A DNA stretch of 64,000 bases from Nosema muscidifuracis. Taxonomy: Eukaryota; Microsporidia; Nosematidae. Below, piece by piece: positions 50,170 to 59,889 of the stretch (within the stretch, counting starts at the first letter, position 1; each line of letters starts with the position of its first letter). Made by a program: the position numbers and the translations under genes. The DNA lies in contig JAIOKI010000010.1 in the NCBI GenBank assembly GCA_028335825.1, positions 124,001 through 188,000 of the forward strand. Reading direction: 5' to 3'. Under the pieces are notes generated by a model. It made no database searches. It saw only the letters and a program-made list of their open reading frames with translations, and was not told where the DNA came from.

Positions 50170-53100
50170 TTAATTTATTTGACATATATTAGACTTTCCA
50201 TCCTTTAAAAATACTTTATAAACATTATTTGCATTCTCATACATCCCATTCTTTAAACTTATAACTATAAACTGACTTTTACTAAATTCTTTTTTTATAA
50301 TCTCTCCTATACTTTGTGTATAACTTAAATCTAAAGCTGAATCAATCTCATCAAATATATAAAAAGGTGCAGGTCGATAAGTTAATATAGAAAAAATAAG
50401 ACAAAGAGCTACAAGACTTCTTTGTCCACCACTTAATTCATTAAGTGAATCTTTCCAATTACCTATCTTAACTTTTAATTCATAATCATCTTTCTTTTCA
50501 ATTCTTACATCAGAATCTTTAAGAAAATATCTAAGAAAATTTCCTACTTTGTTATTCAAATGATTGAATGCTTTCTCATTTTCTTTAATACCTAAAATAT
50601 CAAAATTATTTATACTACTTAAAATATTCTCCTTATCTTCTTCAAGTTGTTTGATTTTTTCTTTAAGTGATTGAATTATCATCTCATTTTTCTCAAGTAA
50701 ATCAAAATTTGAAGGATCCATTCTTACAGTCTTTTTCTTATTACATCTTTCAATTTGAGTTTTTAATTCATCAATATTGTTTAAAAGATTTTTATTTTCT
50801 TTTTCATCAATTTCTTGTATTTTAAAATTAAATATATTTTCTGATATATTTAATTCATCAAATATTTCTTTATATTCTCCTTCTAAATATTTTTGAAGCC
50901 ATATTTCATTTTCACGTGTATAATATTTATCAGGATCTTCTAATTTTTTTAAATATTCAATAATCTCGTTATTAATTTTATTTATTCTATTCTTTAATTT
51001 AGAAGTTGATCTAATTAAATATTTCTGTTTAGGTTCTAAACCTTCAATTTGTCTCTCACTCAATCTTTTATTACTAGATTTAATTTCTAACTCACCTAAT
51101 TTATCTTGTAATTTAAGAATTTTACTTATTGTTATTTCTTGTTGTAAATCATTTTCTTTATTTTTTATTTCTAAATCTTCAATTTCTTTGATTAATTTAT
51201 CTTTTTTATTTACATTCTCTGTATATAAATTATTTTCTTTAATTGCTTCAAGTATTAACTTTCTTACTTCATTAATTTCTTCTCGTAAATTTGATGTACT
51301 ACTTTCATATTTGCTAATTGTCTTGATTTTTATTTCTGTAAGTTTTAATTCTTCATTAATTTTATCTTTTTCTTTACACTTTGTTTGTTTAACCAACAAA
51401 CTTTCATATTCATCTCTAAATTTATTAAAAAAGTTCAAATTCTGTTCATTTTTATCAACCTTATTCTGTAAAGATAAAATTTCTGCACTACTAATAATTT
51501 CATTTTTATAAGTAGATTTACCTCCTGTAAGTGTACCCTTTGGATCATAAATATTTCCATCTAAAGTAACACACATAATTTTCATATCAAAACAAATTCT
51601 CTTAGCATCTTCTTTATTTTCAAAAACGAAATATCCATTAAATGCATGTTCCATTGCTTTTTTTAATTTTGTATTATAATTTATTAAATCTATCATATGA
51701 AGACCTCCATTATTTTTAACCTTTTTTATAACTTCTTTATCAACAAATTTTGACTTTATTTTTGTAAGAGGTATTACACTAATTCTTCTTTCAGAATTAT
51801 TTAGTAATTCTGATCCTATATTTTCATCAGATACAATTACATGTTTAGATTTACTACCCATTATTGTAAATACTGCTTCTTTATATTTTTCATCAATTAT
51901 TTCAATATTTTCATCAATTGTACCATATACATTATTTTTTATAGGATAACTTAATTTCATTCTAAGATAATTCAAACGATTTTTATCATTTTTTAATTCT
52001 TCTTGATCTACTTCATATTTCTTAATATTATTAATTTTATTAGAAATTTCATTTAAATTTAGATCACTTAAATTTTTAAGTTTATATTCAAGTTCACTCT
52101 TTTTTAATTTAAGATTTGCTAATTCTTCTATCATACCAATATCTTTCCCTCCAAAACTTTTATCACTATTTTTCAAATTTCTTGTTAATAAATTTTCTCT
52201 TTCTTTAAGTTCTTGTAAATTATATTTTTTATCTATTAAATTTATAGATTCATACTCATTTTTAAGTCTTTTGATTTTATCAAGATATTTACAATTTTTA
52301 AAATCTTCCAATTTCAAACGTTCATCTTCCAATAATTCCTTAATATTTATTAAATTATCTTCAGATTCAATTTCTTGAAGATCAATAAGCTTTTTTTCAA
52401 GATTTATTAAATGTTTTTTATCTATTATATAATTTTCTACTATAGATTTTAATGTTATAATATATTTAGATATATCATCTATAAGTAAAATATTTTTTAT
52501 ACGATTATGTTCATCTAATAAATCTTTTTTAGTTTGTTCTATATTTTTTTGTTCAATATAAGCTTCTCTTTCTTCTCTTAATCTTGAATAAAAAGGAGAA
52601 ATACGTCTTTGTAAAGTATCTCGTACATCTTTAAGTTTTGATTCTTTTTTTTCTAAAGCTAATATAGCTTTCTCTTTTTCTTTTGTATAAGATCTTGTAC
52701 CAGCAGTTTCTTCTATTAAATTACCTATTTCTCTACTTTTCATATTTAATACTTTAGTTATATGACCTTGCATAATAATAAAAAAAAATTCTCCTTTTTC
52801 TGAATTAATATTCATGCTAGAGCATAATTTATTTATAGTATTTAAAGAGCATGAATGATTATTTAAAAAATATTTTGATTTACCTGTATTATCAATAGAT
52901 CTAGCAAGAACTATTTCATTATAATCTTTATATCCTTCAGGACTTTTATTTTTATCAGTATTTGATAAAATAATTGTTACTTTACAATCTTTTCTATTTA
53001 CATTAATAAGTTCTTTCATTGTATTTGTTCTTAATAATTTTTTACTTTCAAGTCCCAATACAAAAATTATTCCATCAATTATATTACTCTTTCCTGATCC

Positions 53101-53202
53101 ATTTAATCCAGTAATAGCATTATAAGATTTATCTAAATTCTTTATAACTGTTTTATGTTCATAACATTTAAAACCATCTAAAATTATATCTTTGATGTAC
53201 AT
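50170..53202 (-). CDS. SMC2: Condensin subunit SMC2
   Basis: SMC2 pairs with SMC4 in condensin to compact mitotic chromosomes. From the ATG at 53202 the product has 1010 residues: MYIKDIILDGFKCYEHKT, Walker A GLNGSGKSN (32-40), then FFIIMQGHITKVLNMK, which is diagnostic of SMC2. Two coiled-coil arms and a hinge follow (about 415-565, including DPKGTLTGGKS). The C-terminal end has LSGGQRSLVALCLIFS and FYIFDEIDSALD. Usual length is about 1,170-1,200, so the arms are short, as in SMC3 here. The frame is open 34 codons further upstream, but CCC and homology fix the start. Confidence 0.96.
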   Translation of the reverse strand: MYIKDIILDGFKCYEHKTVIKNLDKSYNAITGLNGSGKSNIIDGIIFVLGLESKKLLRTNTMKELINVNRKDCKVTIILSNTDKNKSPEGYKDYNEIVLARSIDNTGKSKYFLNNHSCSLNTINKLCSSMNINSEKGEFFFIIMQGHITKVLNMKSREIGNLIEETAGTRSYTKEKEKAILALEKKESKLKDVRDTLQRRISPFYSRLREEREAYIEQKNIEQTKKDLLDEHNRIKNILLIDDISKYIITLKSIVENYIIDKKHLINLEKKLIDLQEIESEDNLINIKELLEDERLKLEDFKNCKYLDKIKRLKNEYESINLIDKKYNLQELKERENLLTRNLKNSDKSFGGKDIGMIEELANLKLKKSELEYKLKNLSDLNLNEISNKINNIKKYEVDQEELKNDKNRLNYLRMKLSYPIKNNVYGTIDENIEIIDEKYKEAVFTIMGSKSKHVIVSDENIGSELLNNSERRISVIPLTKIKSKFVDKEVIKKVKNNGGLHMIDLINYNTKLKKAMEHAFNGYFVFENKEDAKRICFDMKIMCVTLDGNIYDPKGTLTGGKSTYKNEIISSAEILSLQNKVDKNEQNLNFFNKFRDEYESLLVKQTKCKEKDKINEELKLTEIKIKTISKYESSTSNLREEINEVRKLILEAIKENNLYTENVNKKDKLIKEIEDLEIKNKENDLQQEITISKILKLQDKLGELEIKSSNKRLSERQIEGLEPKQKYLIRSTSKLKNRINKINNEIIEYLKKLEDPDKYYTRENEIWLQKYLEGEYKEIFDELNISENIFNFKIQEIDEKENKNLLNNIDELKTQIERCNKKKTVRMDPSNFDLLEKNEMIIQSLKEKIKQLEEDKENILSSINNFDILGIKENEKAFNHLNNKVGNFLRYFLKDSDVRIEKKDDYELKVKIGNWKDSLNELSGGQRSLVALCLIFSILTYRPAPFYIFDEIDSALDLSYTQSIGEIIKKEFSKSQFIVISLKNGMYENANNVYKVFLKDGKSNICQIN

Positions 53203-53206
53203 TTGA

Positions 53207-53209
53207 GGG
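53207..53209 (-). promoter_or_regulatory. CCC start signature deciding the SMC2 start
   Basis: CCC lies four bases before the ATG at 53202, within an upstream open extension that has no similarity to SMC2. Confidence 0.65.
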
Positions 53210-53927
53210 TGAAGTATTTTTTTTGTAAGAATTTTAATAAGTTTTATGCAATAAAAAAAATTAATAAAATTTATTTTAGCTAGGGATGGATTTTTATAGG
53301 TCATGTCAAATAAATCATAACAATTAGAAAAAAAAATATTTTAATAACTATTTAAAAGGGTTAAAAAAAAGGTATTATTAATAATGTATTATTGAGTATT
53401 TTTAAATTATATATAAGTAGGTATTATATAGTATTATTATTAAATTATATATAATGTATTAGTAAGTATTATTAAATTATATATAAGTAGGTATTATTAA
53501 GTTTTTAGAAGATATTCATAAATTATTAAGAATGTATTATTAAATATTTAGAAGATATTAATAAATTATTAATTAACTATTAAATAATTATAAATAACGA
53601 TTTAAAAAGATATTTGAAAAATTACTATTGGAAAAGTTTCAAAACTTTTCTATAAGAAATATTTTTATGATATCAAATCAAATTATGAAACTTATTTTAA
53701 TTTCACTTATTGTTTCTTAAATTTTAAAATACCTCATTTTTATCTTAAAAATTTGATTTATATTATTAAATAAAAATACTGGTTAAAAATTTCTTCTTAC
53801 AAAAAAGAATTTACTTTTATTTAAAACTTTTTTAAGACATTTTATTTTAATTAATACATTTTAAGTAAAACGTTTTCATAACAAATATTTAAATATAAAA
53901 AAACTTAATTCAATAATTTTAAACCCC
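53210..53927. repeat. AT gap with AGTAGGTATTATTAAGTATTATTAAATTATAT repeats
   Basis: At about 53365-53570 units based on TATATATAAGTAGGTATTAT and TTAGAAGATATTxATAAATTATTAA recur several times. The remainder is featureless apart from CCCC before the next gene. Confidence 0.6.
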
Positions 53928-54521
53928 ATGGAAAATATTTTTAAAAACGATATCAAAGAAGGAAACAAGATTATTTTATCATTAACTGAGACATTTAAAT
54001 CTCCAATAAAACAAACAGCAATATCTCAAATAATATTTCAACACACTTACCCAACATTCTTCAAACGAGAAAGTCATTCACTTATCGCTCTTATAAGTTT
54101 TTATATATCAGGAAAAATAACAGAAAATATTGTTAAACTTAACCCATTACTTGAAACTTATTATAAACTGTATAATATAAAATTTCAAACTGATAAAGCT
54201 ATTTTTATTGAGAGTAGGATGGTAGAAATGTGTAGTTTTAATTTTGATATAGTTCCTGTACATTTGTATATTCAAAGTATCTGTAAAGATCTTGATATAG
54301 ATTCAAATAGCAAGCTAAGTTTAATTTCTGAAATACATAACGATAACAGAGTAAATTATATAAACTATATAAATGGAATTTATGATCCAGAGATAGTAGC
54401 TGTTTCTGTATTAAATGATGATGAAATTGATATTTTTGAAGTTATGTATTATAAACAAGTTGATAGAAATATTATTAATGAAGTAAGGAAGTTATTATTC
54501 AAAGATTATACTTTTAATTAA
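53928..54521 (+). CDS. Cyclin-box protein (transcriptional-cyclin type)
   Basis: The 197-residue protein follows the cyclin-box pattern. An N-terminal helix is followed by SLIALISFYISGKITEN (cyclins: AxxxxAxKxEE), a charged loop, and IFIESRMVEMCSFNFDIVPVHLYI (cyclins: ExxxLxxLxFDxxxxxPxxYL). Spacing suits the small cyclins of transcription kinases (C, H, K, L and T types). The second cyclin fold is degenerate. It would bind and activate a CDK; which one cannot be told. CCCC lies directly before the ATG. Confidence 0.55.
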   Translation: MENIFKNDIKEGNKIILSLTETFKSPIKQTAISQIIFQHTYPTFFKRESHSLIALISFYISGKITENIVKLNPLLETYYKLYNIKFQTDKAIFIESRMVEMCSFNFDIVPVHLYIQSICKDLDIDSNSKLSLISEIHNDNRVNYINYINGIYDPEIVAVSVLNDDEIDIFEVMYYKQVDRNIINEVRKLLFKDYTFN

Positions 54522-55412
54522 AATAAATAAATATGTAATAAAACTAATTTGGTAATATTTTTTATTCTATATACTTAAAATATAACAGAATTAATATATC
54601 ATATAAAATAGATATGTTGTTGAAAAAGAGTTGATTTGATAAAATAGATAGGTTGTTGAAAAGGAGATGATTTAAATCTAATTTAAGATAATTTGATATT
54701 AGAGAAGAGATAATTTATTATAAAGAAAAAATATTATATGACAATATTCTATTATAAAGAAAAAATGTTATATGACAATAATCTTATTCAAAAGAATTAA
54801 TCTATCATAAGAATGCAATCTATTATAAGACTGTAATATATTATAAAGAAAAAATGTTATATGAAAATATTCCATTATAAGACTGTAATATATTATATGA
54901 CAATATTCTATTCTAAGACTGTAAACTTATTTAAAAAAATGTAATCTATTAAAAAGAAAAAGTATTATATGACAATAATCTTATTCAAAAGAATTAATCT
55001 TTATAAGACTGTAATCTTATTATAAATAATTAATCTATTATATGACAATAATATTTATTTAAAAGAATGTAATTTATTGAAAAGAAAAATTTTTTAAAAA
55101 ATTAAACAAAAACTTTGAAATAAATATAATATATAAATGATAAAATTGTATAAAATCTACTTATAATTTACTTTTATTTTTATATGAATAAATATTCTCG
55201 ATTAAATTTATAAATTTGTTTGTATTTTAATTAAAAATAACTAAACAAACAAACTATAAAAAATTAAAAAGATATTTAAAATGATAATTTATAAACATCA
55301 GACTTTTTTTATTTTTTTCATTTTGTTTATTAATTTAAAAAGATTTTTTTGTCAACTATATTTATCAAAATAAACAAAAAAAAGTATAAAAAGAATTTTA
55401 GAAGTTCAGGGT
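54522..55412. repeat. Gap dominated by TATATGACAATATTC / TATAAGACTGTAAT repeats
   Basis: From about 54710 to 55075 variants of ATTATAAAGAAAAAATGTTATATGACAATATTCTATTATAAGACTGTAAT recur six or more times with unit lengths of ~40-60 bp. An earlier duplication of AAAATAGATAxGTTGTTGAAAA lies at 54606-54665. The stretch after 55080 is A/T only and leads to the GGG-type signature before the next gene. Confidence 0.65.
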
Positions 55413-56816
55413 ATGAAGATGCAATTCCTTGCTTTAATCTCAACAATGTTGTGCTTGACTCCCGAATCAAGATGTGACTATTCAATAAAAAAACTATACG
55501 ATATTACTGTATCACAAGCAGGTGATGTAGCTGATACAAAATTAACTATGCCTATTGGTAATACAAGAATTCCAGGACTTTGTCATGAGTATGTTCAAGA
55601 TGAAGATATGCTTCTTATCTCTTATTCAGTTCCATCTTCTGGAGTTAGAAAAGAAACTACATTATCTATCGTACCAAAGAATGGTGTATTTCCAACATTA
55701 TTCTCAGTAGCAGTACCATCCGAAATAGAACAGAGTGTAAAAGTAAATGAAAATCAAGATGAAGCCACTGGTGCTAACAATTTTGATTTAGAAATTGTAA
55801 TTCCAGAAAATGCCACAGCTGGAGTAATTAAAATTAGATTCTTATCTGTTGTTGATGTTATTAAAGTAAATAATGACCCAGCCAATAACGACTATAATCT
55901 TGCATCAGAATATTTCGTAGATTCTAGACAGAAACTTAATGTACAAGGATATCCTCTTAAAAATGTTAAATCTTTATGTAATTCAGTATGCTGGATGGAA
56001 AAACTTGAAGCATTTTTATCTAGTAAGTTCACTGTACCTTCTATTTCTCAGGATCAATTATATTTACTCTCAAGATTTTACAAGTCTGAAGTTTCTAGAA
56101 AGTTTTTAGCTCGTTTACACAGAAATTTAGGAAACTGTGAAGAATCTGTTAAACCAAAATCCAGATTATACGATGAAGATTATGAAGAATGCTTTGAAAG
56201 AAGACCACGTAGATCATCAAGAATTAATCTTGATGTTAAAACTCAAGTAGATGTTAATTTGTCAGTAGACCCACTTTCTCCAAAGAGTATTAATAAGGCT
56301 GTAGGAATTTCTGCTCTTTTCAATATAGTTGCTAAATTCCCAAATGCTCTTAATGATTTCATGTATACATGTGGCCCAATTCTTGAATTTAAACAAGAAT
56401 TAACTATTGATTTAGTAAACAATATAGTAGGAAAAGCTATTCAAAGATTTGATGTTCAAGATCCATGTATTTATACTTATGTTGAATACAGAGCTGAACT
56501 TGGAATCACTGATTGTACTTATGATGATTGTGTTGATTATTATGGAGATTATATTGATGAAGCCGATCGTCAAATTATTCATTCTTACTGCAGATCTAGC
56601 GTTTCTGTAGGATTATCAGAATCTAAAGTTGGTAAGGCTAAAGCTAAGAAGACTGAATCTAAGAAAAAATCTGAGGATAGCAGTTCAGAAGATTCATCTT
56701 CAGAAAGTGAAACTCCTAAGGAAGAAGGATCATCAGGATACAGAAATGTTGCAATTGGTGTAGGTATTTGCGCAGTTATTGCTGTATGTGTAATAGGTGG
56801 ATCTTATCTCATTTGA
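55413..56816 (+). CDS. Probable GPI-anchored surface (spore wall-type) protein, 467 aa
   Basis: The protein starts with a signal peptide (MKMQFLALISTMLCLTPESRC) and has a Cys-containing ectodomain (about 22-405). A Lys then Ser/Glu-rich linker follows (about 405-440, KAKAKKTESKKKSEDSSSED). It ends in a ~20-residue hydrophobic segment reaching the stop, preceded by small residues (EEGSSGY). This fits a GPI signal or a C-terminal membrane anchor. No named family is recognised; an exposed spore-wall or plasma-membrane protein is the best reading. Codons are less AT-biased than in the neighbouring secreted unknowns, and the start has a GGG-type signature (CAGGGT), as at highly expressed microsporidian genes. 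Confidence 0.75.
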   Translation: MKMQFLALISTMLCLTPESRCDYSIKKLYDITVSQAGDVADTKLTMPIGNTRIPGLCHEYVQDEDMLLISYSVPSSGVRKETTLSIVPKNGVFPTLFSVAVPSEIEQSVKVNENQDEATGANNFDLEIVIPENATAGVIKIRFLSVVDVIKVNNDPANNDYNLASEYFVDSRQKLNVQGYPLKNVKSLCNSVCWMEKLEAFLSSKFTVPSISQDQLYLLSRFYKSEVSRKFLARLHRNLGNCEESVKPKSRLYDEDYEECFERRPRRSSRINLDVKTQVDVNLSVDPLSPKSINKAVGISALFNIVAKFPNALNDFMYTCGPILEFKQELTIDLVNNIVGKAIQRFDVQDPCIYTYVEYRAELGITDCTYDDCVDYYGDYIDEADRQIIHSYCRSSVSVGLSESKVGKAKAKKTESKKKSEDSSSEDSSSESETPKEEGSSGYRNVAIGVGICAVIAVCVIGGSYLI

Positions 56817-56972
56817 AATTAAATGTATATCCTATAATATGTTTATTTAATTTTTTTACTATTAAAATAATTTTTTAAATTACTTTTTTTATATATTAAT
56901 TTTTTTTAATTTTAATATAATTTTTTTATTTTTATATATTATTTTTTTTAATTTATTTTTTTACATATTTAT

Positions 56973-58727
56973 TTATAATGATAGACAGTATATAATAAAA
57001 ATAACATACCAAACAAAAACAAGTTTGGCTATCACAATATATTCAATCCCTTTGTAAAAAAGATTTCTACATAAATTAAAAGGTTCAAACATATCTAAAC
57101 ATTGTGTAAAAAAATTTCTATCAAGATTCTCACCTACAACTGGATAAACCATATTCAATGTTACTATATAAGCTATAATTAATACTTTAGATTTAGTATG
57201 TCTAAAAAGATTCAATAAGGGTGTAAGAAATAATCCATTAAGTGCAAATACATATAAGTATCTAATATTCAGTAAAAAAGAAGATAATATCAAAGGAAAT
57301 ACTGAAGATAAAAAAGTGTACATGATAAGATGCATGTAGTATGTACTCGAATTAAAAGCTAGATTCAGATATTTCGAAATGAATATGTAATCTTGATTGA
57401 TGTAGCAAGATGAAGTGTATAAAATAAGAAAGTAGACGACAGAAGATGATAATTTATAAAAAAATAGCGAAGATTTTACGAAATACTCCTTGAGAAATAT
57501 TCTTAAAATTTTTACGAAAGTATCTGCGTCAAAATGGCTAAGATATTTTACTGATACAAGAAAAATAAAGAATTTTACCATAAACAGGCCAAATTCTAAA
57601 ACAGAATTGTATTTCTTTATTCCAGATAATTTAAACATTAAGGAATCTAACTTGACAAAATTATTCTCAACTGTTAGAGAATAATAAATCGAGCATGAAA
57701 ATATAAATAAAATAATAAGATGTAAAGAATACCAATGCTTAGCTATAAAGAATATTATAGTTACATTTCCAATATTTTTATAAAATGTTTTCAATTTTTC
57801 TGATATAGATGGTCTATTTAGTTTTGAGTTAGTGAGGATTAGAGCTTTAGTGATATCAGGTATAAAAAAATTTAGATATTTACAGAAGAGAATAATCATC
57901 TCTTTTTTATAGATAAGTAATTCTTTTAGAAAAATTATTAGATTAAATTTTTTTTTCTTAATAATAGATTTTGGTGATACGAATTCTGAACTTGATCCAC
58001 ACATACTTCTTTCACTTAATAAATCTTCAGATCGTTCTCCTTTATAAATTATCTGTGGAATATCAAAACGTGATATGTAAGTTTTATATTTAAAATAATC
58101 TGAAGAAATTTTATCATCCTTATCAATTATAAATGAATCAAATGTATCATCTTGTATAACAAGATAACTGTCAAAAATATCTTTATCAAATAAATTTGAT
58201 TCTACAAAAACTACAGTATCTTTCATATTACAATATTTCCTAATTTGTCTAATATAAAACTCTGCACTCTTAAATGGGTTGAGATTCTCATGACAATAAA
58301 TAATTTTCATCTGTGAACAAACACCTACAGCCATCTCTAATACATTAGAAAGAGCAGGAGAAAGTTCTCCAATTAAGCATTTTCTATAATCTTTTATTAA
58401 AAAATCTTCTATAACACTATCAGCTATTTTTCTATTAACAAAATATAAAATATCTTCTACAGTATCTTTAGAATGAAATAAATTGTAAATATTTAAAAGA
58501 GTCTTAAATTTATTGTAAGATATTTCTTCATCATTAATTTCTATATTCATTCTAACAGATATACCAGGAATATATTTAGAAAGGGATCCAGAAATTTCTG
58601 AAACAAAACATTCACGTAGTTGATTATATCTCCCTACTACTGAGCATATTCCAGATACTCTTATGAATTGATTAGTACAAATTACATCTTCATCTATGTA
58701 TATACACATGTTGTTTATAGTCAACAT
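56973..58727 (-). CDS. ABCG-type half-transporter with a degenerate ATPase domain
   Basis: ABCG half-transporters have an N-terminal nucleotide-binding domain (NBD) and six C-terminal helices. The 584 residues keep this outline. The NBD (about 1-215) has degenerate positions: no Walker A (VSGICSVVGRYNQL in its place), a weak signature (LIGELSPALSNVLEMAVGV) and CHENLNPFKSAEFYI where DEPTxGLDSxxAxxI is expected. Five to seven hydrophobic helices follow from about 310. It is probably ATPase-dead, working as a partner subunit or something else. The ATG at 58727 directly follows GGGG; 26 more upstream codons are open but look non-coding. Confidence 0.7.
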   Translation of the reverse strand: MLTINNMCIYIDEDVICTNQFIRVSGICSVVGRYNQLRECFVSEISGSLSKYIPGISVRMNIEINDEEISYNKFKTLLNIYNLFHSKDTVEDILYFVNRKIADSVIEDFLIKDYRKCLIGELSPALSNVLEMAVGVCSQMKIIYCHENLNPFKSAEFYIRQIRKYCNMKDTVVFVESNLFDKDIFDSYLVIQDDTFDSFIIDKDDKISSDYFKYKTYISRFDIPQIIYKGERSEDLLSERSMCGSSSEFVSPKSIIKKKKFNLIIFLKELLIYKKEMIILFCKYLNFFIPDITKALILTNSKLNRPSISEKLKTFYKNIGNVTIIFFIAKHWYSLHLIILFIFSCSIYYSLTVENNFVKLDSLMFKLSGIKKYNSVLEFGLFMVKFFIFLVSVKYLSHFDADTFVKILRIFLKEYFVKSSLFFYKLSSSVVYFLILYTSSCYINQDYIFISKYLNLAFNSSTYYMHLIMYTFLSSVFPLILSSFLLNIRYLYVFALNGLFLTPLLNLFRHTKSKVLIIAYIVTLNMVYPVVGENLDRNFFTQCLDMFEPFNLCRNLFYKGIEYIVIAKLVFVWYVIFIIYCLSL

Positions 58728-58728
58728 A

Positions 58729-58732
58729 CCCC
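58729..58732 (-). promoter_or_regulatory. GGGG-type start signature of the ABCG-like gene
   Basis: GGGG (CCCC on the plus strand) lies one base before the ATG at 58727, within an open upstream extension of hydrophobic, low-complexity character. This favours the shorter protein. Confidence 0.55.
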
Positions 58733-59268
58733 TTCTAATATAAATTAAAAAAAATAAAATCTTTAATTTAAAATAACGAATTTTCGATAAAATATTTAAC
58801 AACATATTAGTTGAAAAATGTAGAAATTTAAAGTTTTTTTTATTTAGTTTGATATGTAGTATAGTTAATGAAAGATATTAATATAAATATTTTACAATTT
58901 TTTAACAATTTATAAAAGATATTAATATAAATAAATTTGAAAAGTTTTACATTTTTTTTGTTTGGTTAAAAAATTAAATTTTTAATTGTTTTTCAATGAA
59001 ACAAACAAATAATTTTAGTTCATCATAAATTCTTGTTAAAAAACAGTATTTTATTTATTGTAATTTTTTTCTTAAATACAGTATTTAGTAAGTTTTTTCT
59101 CAAATACAGTATTTATTTTAAATTCTTGTTAAAAAACAGTATTTATTGTAAGTTTCTTTTTTTAAATACAGTATTTATTTTAATTTCTTTTTTTTTAAAT
59201 ATAGCATTTATTGTAAGTTTTTTTTAAATACAGTATTTATTTAAAATTCTTTTTAGCACATATTCATT
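58733..59268. repeat. AAATACAGTATTTATT-type repeat array
   Basis: From about 59030 to 59265 the core AAxACAGTATTTATT (near-palindromic) recurs at least seven times with T-rich spacers (AATTCTTGTTAAA, GTAAGTTTCTTTTTTT). A 64-codon plus-strand frame here merely reads through the array. The left part (58733-59020) is A/T with no gene. Confidence 0.7.
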
Positions 59269-59523
59269 TTAAATTCTCATTTTAACATCTTTTTCTACTA
59301 TCTCTACTTCATCATCCTTCTTCAATCTATCAACAGTTTCTTCATCTAATTCTGCTATGTACCCATTATTTATGTTTGATTTTATACTTGATTGTGGAGA
59401 AAAATACTTGCTAGTTCTTACAACATTATTCTCATAATTGAGTGCTGTTTGTAAATCAGAAATGTGTGGTTTTCTTTTAAATAAAACTATATAATTTTCG
59501 GTGGTTTTTTTATCTGAAGACAT
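59269..59523 (-). CDS. Free I9 propeptide-type inhibitor of subtilisin
   Basis: The 84-residue protein is a stand-alone inhibitor-I9 domain, like yeast Pbi2, which restrains a subtilisin. It lacks a signal peptide (MSSDKKTTENYIVLFKRK). About 40 of 76 positions are identical to the propeptide of the neighbouring subtilisin (residues 14-89 there), including YENN, SKYF/TKYF, the NG-Y/F-x-A core and EIVEKD at the end. The protease gene lies 366 bp upstream on the same strand. The absence of a signal peptide suggests cytosolic control of leaked protease, by analogy with Pbi2. GGG lies about nine bases before the ATG. Confidence 0.85.
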   Translation of the reverse strand: MSSDKKTTENYIVLFKRKPHISDLQTALNYENNVVRTSKYFSPQSSIKSNINNGYIAELDEETVDRLKKDDEVEIVEKDVKMRI

Positions 59524-59889
59524 CTCAGTAATTCCCAGTTTTGTTTTTATATTTGATTGAATATCAAGTAACCAATAAAAATAAAAAAATAAAAAATTAT
59601 TAAGCTAACAATAATATGTCATATAATTCAAAATAATGACGTATTATGTGTTATGAAGCCCTCGTGAAATATGTTTCTAAAAAAGTATTTTTCTTTTTTT
59701 TGTCATCACAATATCAAATATGACGTCATTGATTATTATAAATATTGTTTGTTTTTTATATTAATATAAAAAAATATAAATTCATCTAATACTAAAAATT
59801 TTAAATTAAATAATTCGTTTTAAAAACTAGCATATCATTATATATTGTTTGTAGTGAAATAAAATAATGATAAAATATAAGTAACTTGT
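59524..59889. other. Gap between protease and inhibitor genes
   Basis: Mostly A/T, with a modestly more complex part at 59620-59730 (TGAAGCCCTCGTGAAATATG, ending in the palindrome ATGACGTCAT at 59720-59729, also found at 5165). No ORF or RNA was recognised. Confidence 0.5.

Noticed and set aside
59033-59227. A 64-codon plus-strand Phe/Leu-rich frame
   Set aside because: It reads through the AAATACAGTATTTATT array; its apparent protein repeat is the DNA repeat.
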